Shown in pieces: positions 6,295-11,988 of a DNA stretch of 18,186 nucleotides. The notes beneath the pieces were generated by a model. That model had not been told where the DNA came from and searched no databases. It was given only the letters and a program-made list of their open reading frames with translations. The first letter of the stretch is position 1. The number at the start of each line of letters is the position of its first letter. The DNA lies in assembly GCA_964461295.1 (NCBI GenBank), contig CAYWTX010000689.1:1-18186 (forward strand), in the 5' to 3' direction. The stretch comes from CAYWTX01 sp964461295 (GTDB lineage: Bacteria > Planctomycetota > Phycisphaerae > SM23-33). Both the position numbers and the translations under genes were made by a program.

Positions 6295-7626
6295 CTACTT
6301 GTCTTCGATCCAGATGATTCCGTTCTCGACGGCCGTCACCTCGCCGTCGATCGACGCGTGGACCAGCGCGCCCAGCGCCGGCTTGCCGTCCTTGACGGCC
6401 GGGCGAGCGACCGGTTCGCCGCGCTTCACCTTCTGCCCGGGCTTGACCGTCGGTTCGCACGGCGCGCCCACGTGCTGCTTGAGCTTGATCCCGACGCGAC
6501 GGGCGGGCACGGTCGCGTCGACCAGCGGCCCGACGTTCTCGAAGCCCAGCAGGCCCAGCTTGCGCATCAGACGCTTCGTGGGCGCCTTGCGTCCGGGACC
6601 CAGCGTCTCGGCGCGGCCCGGGTTGAAGGGCGGATCCTGCCACCTCGCCGCCGGCCCGGCGGCCAGGATCTTCCGCTTGTTCTGCACGCAGACGTTCCGG
6701 GGGTCGAGGTCTTCGGGACAGGCGTAGAGGCTGCAAAGATTGCATTCGCAGCAGAAGCTGGTGCCGCGGGTGTCGGCCTCGCCGACCCTGTTGAACATCA
6801 GGCTGCGCATCGCGCGGTGCGGCTCGATGGGATGGCCCAAGAGGTAGCGCGGGCACAACTCCGTGCAGAAGCTGCACTGGTCGCAGGCGCTGCGCCCCAC
6901 GCGGGCGATCTGCTTCCAGTCGGCCTTCCGCCGGCGCACCACCACGTGGGTGTCGTCCAGCACGATGATCCCGCCGGTGGTCTTGTCCACCGGCGTGTCG
7001 AGGTCCGGCTGCACCCAGCCCATCATCACGCCGCCCACCACGTAGTTCACGGCGTCGCACGTCGGCCCGCCCGCGGCCGCCACGCAGGCCGACATGGGCA
7101 CGCCCACCGGCACGCGGAGTGTGACGGGTGTGCGCACCGCGCCGGCCACCGTGAGGAATGTTTCCGTCACCGGCTCCCGTGCCGCTCGCGCGACGTTGTA
7201 GGCAGTCTCCACGTTGATCACGACCGCGCCCACGTTCAGCGGGATGCCGCCCGGCGGCACCACGCGCCCGGTCGCCTCGTACACCAGCACGAACTCGTCG
7301 CCGGAAGGGTACGCGTCGGTCAGCGGGCAGATCGACATGCCGGCCCCCAGCTTGGGCCCGAGCATCTTGATCACGTCGCGATACTTCTCCTTGATGCCGA
7401 CGACGCCGCGCTGCGCGCCGGTCAGGCGCATCGCGTCGGACAGCCCCGCCAGCACCTCGTCGGGAAAGCGCCGCAGCACCTCCTTGTCCTTGTGCAGCAA
7501 GGGCTCGCATTCGGCCGCGTTGATCAGTACGGTGTCGGCCTTGGCGGCCAACTTGACGTGCGTGGGAAACCCAGCGCCGCCGGCGCCCACGACGCCGGCC
7601 TGGGCGATCTGCTCAATCGTGCTCAT
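6295..7626 (-). CDS. pduS: PduS-like RnfC-family flavin/Fe-S electron-transfer protein
   Basis: A 443-residue homologue of PduS, the microcompartment-associated NADH-linked flavoprotein that reduces cobalamin in propanediol use. The N-terminal glycine-rich loop GVVGAGGAGFPTHVKL (11-26) and NAAECEPLL (36-44) are the RnfC/Complex I 51-kDa-like nucleotide and flavin region. Two 4Fe-4S motifs follow: C248-x2-C-x2-C-x3-C258 (CDQCSFCTELCPR), and C292, C295, C298 and C303 (in CCECNLCSLYACP). The C-terminus (about 380-443, ending ASIDGEVTAVENGIIWI) is the barrel-sandwich domain seen in PduS and RnfC. The ATG at 7626 fits PduS length (451); no ribosome-binding site precedes it, and a -10 box lies only 6 bases away, suggesting leaderless translation. 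The partner is the PduT-like gene downstream. Its physiological acceptor (cobalamin, ferredoxin or the PduT cluster) cannot be read from sequence. Confidence 0.92.
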   Translation of the reverse strand: MSTIEQIAQAGVVGAGGAGFPTHVKLAAKADTVLINAAECEPLLHKDKEVLRRFPDEVLAGLSDAMRLTGAQRGVVGIKEKYRDVIKMLGPKLGAGMSICPLTDAYPSGDEFVLVYEATGRVVPPGGIPLNVGAVVINVETAYNVARAAREPVTETFLTVAGAVRTPVTLRVPVGVPMSACVAAAGGPTCDAVNYVVGGVMMGWVQPDLDTPVDKTTGGIIVLDDTHVVVRRRKADWKQIARVGRSACDQCSFCTELCPRYLLGHPIEPHRAMRSLMFNRVGEADTRGTSFCCECNLCSLYACPEDLDPRNVCVQNKRKILAAGPAARWQDPPFNPGRAETLGPGRKAPTKRLMRKLGLLGFENVGPLVDATVPARRVGIKLKQHVGAPCEPTVKPGQKVKRGEPVARPAVKDGKPALGALVHASIDGEVTAVENGIIWIEDK

Positions 7627-7632
7627 GGACCC

Positions 7633-7658
7633 AATATACGGCAAGGCAGCGGCCTTGC
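7633..7658 (-). promoter_or_regulatory. Leaderless-type promoter of pduS with a hairpin in the spacer
   Basis: On the - strand, TATATT (7638-7633) ends 6 bases before the ATG at 7626, so RNA would start at or near the start codon. Just upstream, GCAAGGC (7658-7652) and GCCTTGC (7647-7641) form a perfect 7-bp inverted repeat between the -10 and the -35 area. This could be an operator. No convincing -35 is visible (TTCCGC at 18 bases is weak). Confidence 0.45.
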
Positions 7659-7718
7659 GGAAAGGGAAATCCCCCGCGAACCAAGAGGACCGTCCTGGCG
7701 CCAACCCAAGGCAGGCGA

Positions 7719-8051
<333 letters not shown>

Positions 8052-8144
8052 GGAGATCCCTTTCAACTCTCGGAGTCAGGCTCCGGTTGCGGGCCACAGA
8101 CCCTGCGGACGGACGTGCTCGACGGTCTCCCGCAAACCGTAGTT

Positions 8145-8174
8145 ATCCTACGCCGACAACCGCAGATAAGGCAA
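8145..8174 (-). promoter_or_regulatory. Promoter for the HU-like gene
   Basis: On the - strand, TTGCCT (8174-8169), an 18-base spacer and TAGGAT (8150-8145). The start would be near 8138, leaving a leader of about 87 bases that includes a small CGGAG/CTCCG hairpin at 8071-8085. Confidence 0.5.
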
Positions 8175-8383
8175 GAAGAAAAAGCGACGCCGCCGCGCGG
8201 CCCCTCCGCCCACGGCGATTCCCGCTTGCGTGTTGCCTGCCAATTGCCCGCCCGCCCGCCGCCGCCCCCCCCACGCCGCTTCCACCTCAGCCGCACCCTC
8301 GCTCGCACACGACGTTCGCGTTCCTCCTGCTCCTGGTCGTCCTCGTCGCCCGGCGCACCGGGCTTCACTCCGGGCCCACCCAG
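8175..8383. other. GC-rich intergenic spacer with C-run, no gene seen
   Basis: This stretch lies between the divergent HU-like and DUF2617-like genes. It is strongly C-rich on the + strand, with CCCG/CCG microrepeats near 8248-8264 and a run of eight C at 8265-8272. I see no start with a ribosome-binding site and no protein similarity in its frames. The C-run is a plausible site for an assembly indel. Confidence 0.5.
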
Positions 8384-8413
8384 TTGTTCGTTCTCGCGAG
8401 CCTGGTGTATAAT
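8384..8413 (+). promoter_or_regulatory. Promoter with perfect TATAAT for the DUF2617-like gene
   Basis: TTGTTC (8384-8389), an 18-base spacer and TATAAT (8408-8413). The start would be near 8420, giving a leader of about 20 bases carrying the AGGAG ribosome-binding site before the ATG at 8441. Confidence 0.65.
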
Positions 8414-8440
8414 GGCGGCGTAGGCAGGAGTGAGAGCGAC

Positions 8441-8983
8441 ATGAGCATCGGCCAGAAGCAACATGTGGCAGCGTTGCGATTCTATCTGTACGACCGGCCG
8501 GTCCATCCCGAGCTGTTCGATATCTACCATGATCACCAGGTCGCGATGAAGGGCTACGAGGCCCAGATCTGGGTCACTGGCTGCACGCACGCCATCGGCT
8601 TCTTCCACGAGCGCAACTCGCTGCTGGAGATCACCTCCGACGCCGAGAACATCCTGCCTCAGCGCGGGCGCCTGCTGGACATGCCCTTCCGCGGCGAGAA
8701 GCAGCACGAGTGCACGGCCGTCGACGGCGTGCGGTACATGATGAACTTCCAGGTCGAGTCGATGAGCCCGGGGGTGTACTCGAAGATGCACCACGAGTTA
8801 GCCAAGCTGGGCGCGCAGCGCGGGCTGTTCGTGCCGTTCCCCACCTGGCGCAGCCGGGCGCTGACGCCGTTCACGTACATCGACTACGACGCCCGCGCCA
8901 ACGAACTGCACGTGTTCGCCTTCCACGCGTTCCCGGAAGACCTGACCATGGTCAAGACCCAGTCGATCTTTGGGCTGGCGTGA
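8441..8983 (+). CDS. Small soluble protein, possibly DUF2617 family
   Basis: A 180-residue protein without signal peptide, membrane segments or metal motifs. The order of segments recalls DUF2617 as I remember it: an early strand with G-C/A-S/T-H (WVTGCTHAIGFF), a central LPQRGRLLDMP turn, a variable helix VYSKMHHELAKLGAQRGLFVPFP, and a late SRALTPFTYIDYDARANELHVFAFHAFPE segment. This match is from memory of pattern only, so the family name is tentative. The ATG at 8441 has AGGAG about 11 bases upstream and a perfect -10 box above that, which supports this start over in-frame codons further up. No function is known to me. It is followed by the period-7 repeat starting at its stop codon, so it is probably a single-gene transcript. 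Confidence 0.8.
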   Translation: MSIGQKQHVAALRFYLYDRPVHPELFDIYHDHQVAMKGYEAQIWVTGCTHAIGFFHERNSLLEITSDAENILPQRGRLLDMPFRGEKQHECTAVDGVRYMMNFQVESMSPGVYSKMHHELAKLGAQRGLFVPFPTWRSRALTPFTYIDYDARANELHVFAFHAFPEDLTMVKTQSIFGLA

Positions 8984-9150
8984 CCGGGAACCGGATACCG
9001 GAGACCGGCACACGGGAACCGGGAAGAAGCCGATCACGATCACGAACGGAAACGGCCGCTTCAGCGCGGAATCCCCTCGTACTCGTCCGTTTCCCGTTCC
9101 GCTTGTGATCGTGATTCGTGATCGTCTGTTTCTCCTCCCGGTCCCGATCG
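8983..9150. repeat. Period-7 degenerate array arranged as a long imperfect inverted repeat
   Basis: From 8983 the sequence reads as heptamers: ACCGGGA, ACCGGAT, ACCGGAG, ACCGGCA, CACGGGA, ACCGGGA (to 9024). CGATCAC-type units and ACGGAAACGG (to 9055) follow. The right arm holds complementary units: CCGTTTCCCG (9087-9096), GTGATC, GTGATTC, GTGATCG (9105-9123), TCCCGGT (9136-9142, exact complement of ACCGGGA) and TCCCGAT. The whole could form a long imperfect stem around 9056-9086. It starts at the last base of the preceding stop codon. Confidence 0.8.
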
Positions 9151-9186
9151 TCCTCGTCCTGGGTTGTTCCGCTCTCTGCTCGGTTC

Positions 9187-9195
9187 TGGTATCCT
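9187..9195 (+). promoter_or_regulatory. Extended -10 promoter before the STAS-DUF502 gene
   Basis: TGGTATCCT has the extended TGn element joined to TATCCT (9190-9195). A weak TTCCGC (9167-9172) lies 17 bases upstream. The start would be near 9202, leaving about 18 bases with AAAGGA as ribosome-binding site before the ATG at 9220. Confidence 0.45.
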
Positions 9196-9219
9196 GCCAA
9201 CAAGCGAAAGGATCTCTCC

Positions 9220-10302
9220 ATGCCCGAACCCGGCTTGATCGTGTCTTCAGTCAGCGACGTGACCGTCGTTGACTTCAAGAACATGCCCGTGCTGGACGCC
9301 GCCGCCGTGCGGGCCATCGCGCCGCAGTTGCTCGCCCTGCTGGAAGGCCCCCAGGGCGTCATGGTCCTGCTGGACATGCGGACCGTCCACTTTCTTGCCT
9401 CGCCGATGATCGGCACGCTCGTCATGCTGCACAAACGGGCTGTCGAGGCCCGCGGCAGGCTCGTCATCTGCGGGCTGTCGGCGAACCTTATGCGCGTCTT
9501 CCAGGTTTCCGGCCTCACCAGCGTGCTCAGCTTCGCGCCCGGCGTCGACGAGGGCGCCGCGGTCGCGGCAGCCTCGCGAACGGTCGGCGCCGCGCCTATC
9601 ATGCTGCCGATCCCGCCGCCGACGTCGGGGGGCGGCGCGGCCGGGGTCGTGAAGCAGCACCTGCGAACGTTCTTCGCCGGCGCCCTGGTCGTCGTCCCCC
9701 TCTCCATCACGGTGTGGGTCATCATGGGACTGGGCACGTGGCTGGAAGGGCTGGGCTACGGCGCCGTGGGGGCCTTCATCGGCGAGAGCGCCGTGGAGCC
9801 CATCAAGTGGCTCAAGGAGCACGTGCCCGGCCTGGGAGCGATCACCGTCCTCGTCGTGGTGTACATGGTGGGCCTTCTGACGCGGCTGTACGTGTTCCGC
9901 TGGATGTTCGGCATCGTCGAGCGGATGGTGCTGCGCCTGCCGGGGGCGAAGACGGTATACGAGTCGGTCCGCGACCTGATGCAACTGTTCGGCGGCGACT
10001 CCGCCCGCATGGGCCGCGTCGTGCAGTACAGCATGCCCGGCACCGACGTGGCCACCCTTGGCATCCTCACCAACGAGAACCCGATGGGCGTGCGGCCCAA
10101 CGACCCCAACCGAAAGGTGGCCGTGTACATGCCGATGAGCTACATGCTCGGCGGGCCGACGCTGCTGGTCTCCCCCGACCAGATCGCCGAGGTGGACATG
10201 CCCGTGGAGCAGGCTCTCAAGATCTGCGCGATGGCCCATCTGGGCGGGCATGGCCCGGGCGTGCTCCCGCCTATCAAGGGAGCAGAACCCGCGAAGCAGT
10301 GA
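9220..10302 (+). CDS. STAS domain fused to DUF502 membrane protein
   Basis: A 360-residue protein with two parts. Residues 1-115 look like a STAS (SpoIIAA-like) domain: VTVVDFKNMPVLDAAAV, GVMVLLDMRTVHFLASPMIGTLVMLHKR, then GRLVICGLSANLMRVFQVSGL. Ser61 in LASPMIG sits where anti-sigma antagonists carry the phosphorylated serine, though the usual following Gly is Pro here. A Pro/Gly linker (about 125-142) leads to a DUF502 (PF04367) domain, with membrane segments near 151-175 and 204-222 and the conserved block LPGAKTVYESVRDLMQLF (240-257). DUF502 proteins are bacterial inner-membrane proteins of unknown role. I infer a membrane protein whose state is read or set by a phospho-switch. The ATG at 9220 follows AAAGGA. 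It converges on the URO-D gene across a repeat-filled gap. Confidence 0.85.
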   Translation: MPEPGLIVSSVSDVTVVDFKNMPVLDAAAVRAIAPQLLALLEGPQGVMVLLDMRTVHFLASPMIGTLVMLHKRAVEARGRLVICGLSANLMRVFQVSGLTSVLSFAPGVDEGAAVAAASRTVGAAPIMLPIPPPTSGGGAAGVVKQHLRTFFAGALVVVPLSITVWVIMGLGTWLEGLGYGAVGAFIGESAVEPIKWLKEHVPGLGAITVLVVVYMVGLLTRLYVFRWMFGIVERMVLRLPGAKTVYESVRDLMQLFGGDSARMGRVVQYSMPGTDVATLGILTNENPMGVRPNDPNRKVAVYMPMSYMLGGPTLLVSPDQIAEVDMPVEQALKICAMAHLGGHGPGVLPPIKGAEPAKQ

Positions 10303-10387
10303 CTGCCGATTGACGCCTCACTTAGAAGTCGCCACAACCGCGACGTTCGGCTACGAGCAGCCCTTCGCCAGTTCGCGAACTCCCTTT

Positions 10388-10470
10388 CGCCCCTTCGGGG
10401 CTCCATGCTTAATTGCTTGTTTACCGGGGGCTTACGCCCCCGGCTGAACCCTCGACGCCCCTTCGGGGCT
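10388..10470. repeat. REP/BIME-like cluster: two 15-bp hairpin copies flanking a CCGGGGGC hairpin
   Basis: CGCCCCTTCGGGGCT occurs exactly at 10388-10402 and 10456-10470; each folds as GCCCC-TTC-GGGGC. Between them CCGGGGGC (10424-10431) pairs perfectly with GCCCCCGG (10436-10443) around TTAC. The layout (two like hairpins flanking a different one, in a convergent gap) is typical of REP-type bacterial interspersed elements and could also terminate both converging genes. Confidence 0.85.
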
Positions 10471-10544
10471 AAGATGCGAACCTACGAATTCTTGAGCCGC
10501 ACACGCATTCTGCGACTTCTGAGGGAGGCGTCTCCATTGACTCA

Positions 10545-10706
10545 TTTCCGATCGCCGATTTCCGATTGTCGATTGATCGCTGGCGTCCGCAACCAGTCCT
10601 GCGATCGCGACTCCCCGGTTGGGAAACCTGCTTGCGAACCGCAAGCGGTCTGTGATGGCATGCTCTTCATCCGGGCAATCCACAACCGGAAATCGACAAT
10701 CGACAA
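10545..10706. repeat. Second period-7 array with inverted arms
   Basis: The left arm reads as heptamers TTTCCGA, TCGCCGA, TTTCCGA, TTGTCGA, TTGATCG (10545-10579). The right arm reads CCGGAAA, TCGACAA, TCGACAA (10686-10706), the complement of TTTCCGG/TTGTCGA units. About 105 bases lie between, with a CTTGCG/CGCAAG hairpin near 10630-10645 and no gene. The right arm ends just 3 bases short of the URO-D stop codon. Positions 10303-10387 and 10471-10544 show nothing else that I can identify. Confidence 0.8.
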
Positions 10707-10709
10707 TTC

Positions 10710-11864
10710 TCAGTGGTCCAGTTCCATGATCCGTTTCCGGTAGTGCATGTAGCTCGCGTAGCTTACGTTGTCCGGCACGCCGTGGTCGCACGTGGGATAG
10801 TAGCCGCCTCGCTTCACCATGGCCGGGATCACTCGCTCGACGTACTCGTCGATCGCCGCCGGCCCCTCGGCCAGCACGCGCTTGTCGATCCCGCCGGACA
10901 TCACCAGGTCGGGGTACTTCCCGGCGATCTCGACCACGTCGTTCCCGGCCGCGATCTCGAAGGGATTCATCGAGGTCATGCCGACGCCGCGATAGAGGTC
11001 GATCGCCTCGCTCACGTTGCCGTCGGTGTCCACCTCGAAGTGCAGCCTGGGCCCGCCGGGCTGGCGCCGCCGGATGTTGTCGAGGATCTGCGCGTAGTAC
11101 GGCAGGATGAACTCGCGGACCATGTTCGGGCTGATCAGCAGCCCGTGATTGTAGCAGATGTCCTCGCCGATGAAGAAGATGTCGTACCGCACGCCGGCGG
11201 CCTGCATGCGGGCGGTGAGGTCGTCGGCCAGTCCCAGCCACTGGCGCATCATCTTGTGGATCAGGCCGGGGTCGTCGGCGAACAGGTAGCAGACTTCTTC
11301 CGGCCCGACGAGGGCGCGCAGGTACATGTACCCGCCCACCGCGTGCTGCACGATCATCCTGCCCTCGGCCTGGGCCGTCCTTGCTTTCGCGATCTCGGCG
11401 TCCAGGTCGGCGTACCGCTGCGGCGTGTTCAGGTCCAGCAGGGGCTCGACGTCCTCGTGCCAATCGCGGTCGCCCGTGACCGCGTGCTTCAGATACGTCG
11501 GCATGAATCCGTGCCGCCGCCCCTTGTACACCTTCATCACCCGCAGGGCGTTGTCGCGAATGATCTCGTACTCCTCCCTCGCCTCCAGAACCACCTCGTT
11601 CTGCGACGGCACGAACGCCGGCTCGCACCAGCCCAGACGCCCGACGCCGTGCTTGCCGATGCTGGAGTCAAATCCGAACAACTCCGCCTGCGTCAACTCG
11701 CCCGGCGAGGGCTGTGGCTTCTCCTTCGTCCAACGGAAGACGTGCGGCATGCCCTCATGCTCCCATCGCTCCAACGCCTCGGGCCAGATACCGAATTCCT
11801 TACGCACCAGCCGGTCCACCGGCCGAAACTCGTATGTCGCGCGCATCCGTTCCGCGGGTGTCAT
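10710..11864 (-). CDS. Uroporphyrinogen decarboxylase (URO-D) family protein
   Basis: A 384-residue member of the COG0407 TIM-barrel superfamily. It opens MTPAERMRATYEFRPVDRL, an N-terminal helix and Arg-Pro-Val-Asp-Arg turn common to non-HemE URO-D homologues. It later shows LHFEVDTDGNVSEAIDLY, GMTSMNPFE, DLVMSGGIDKRVL and a C-terminal GGYYPTCDHGVPDNVSY segment. The HemE signature near the N-terminus (the MRQAGR-type block) is absent, so haem synthesis is unlikely. Related proteins include cobalamin methyltransferases and many uncharacterised proteins in polysaccharide-degrading bacteria. The ATG at 11864 follows AAAGGGCG; the frame remains open further upstream, but that part overlaps the divergent esterase gene and has no family similarity. 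It is divergent from the esterase/sulfatase operon, with a shared 124-base control region. Confidence 0.88.
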   Translation of the reverse strand: MTPAERMRATYEFRPVDRLVRKEFGIWPEALERWEHEGMPHVFRWTKEKPQPSPGELTQAELFGFDSSIGKHGVGRLGWCEPAFVPSQNEVVLEAREEYEIIRDNALRVMKVYKGRRHGFMPTYLKHAVTGDRDWHEDVEPLLDLNTPQRYADLDAEIAKARTAQAEGRMIVQHAVGGYMYLRALVGPEEVCYLFADDPGLIHKMMRQWLGLADDLTARMQAAGVRYDIFFIGEDICYNHGLLISPNMVREFILPYYAQILDNIRRRQPGGPRLHFEVDTDGNVSEAIDLYRGVGMTSMNPFEIAAGNDVVEIAGKYPDLVMSGGIDKRVLAEGPAAIDEYVERVIPAMVKRGGYYPTCDHGVPDNVSYASYMHYRKRIMELDH

Positions 11865-11893
11865 GTTCGCCCTTTCGCGAAGAATGGCTGGAA

Positions 11894-11922
11894 CTGTAAC
11901 ATCGTCTGCGGCATCCACACAA
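11894..11922 (-). promoter_or_regulatory. Candidate promoter for the URO-D family gene
   Basis: On the - strand, TTGTGT (11922-11917), a 17-base spacer and TTACAG (11899-11894). The start would be near 11887, a leader of about 22 bases. The -35 box overlaps the inverted repeat at 11919-11944. Confidence 0.4.
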
Positions 11923-11944
11923 CACCGCCCGGCGGTATTGTTGT
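11919..11944. promoter_or_regulatory. Inverted repeat in the divergent control region (possible operator)
   Basis: ACAACA-CCGCC (11919-11929) and GGCGG-TAT-TGTTGT (11931-11944) are complementary apart from a 3-base TAT insertion. It lies midway between the divergent URO-D (ATG 11864) and esterase (ATG 11989) genes and covers the candidate -35 of the former, the place where a repressor could control both sides. No strong + strand promoter is visible beside it. Confidence 0.4.
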
Positions 11945-11988
11945 TCAACCTCCAGGTCCCACTCAATAGCCCAAGAGAAGGAGTCGCC

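Noticed and set aside
8983..9150. CRISPR array
   Set aside because: Units are only 7 bases long, degenerate and without spacers, and no cas gene is present.
10710..11864. Naming this gene hemE
   Set aside because: The N-terminal HemE signature is absent and no haem genes are nearby; only the wider URO-D superfamily is supported.
11326..11988. Upstream in-frame extension of the esterase gene
   Set aside because: It would run antisense through the URO-D gene and remove the signal peptide from the N-terminus; the ATG at 11989 has a good ribosome-binding site.
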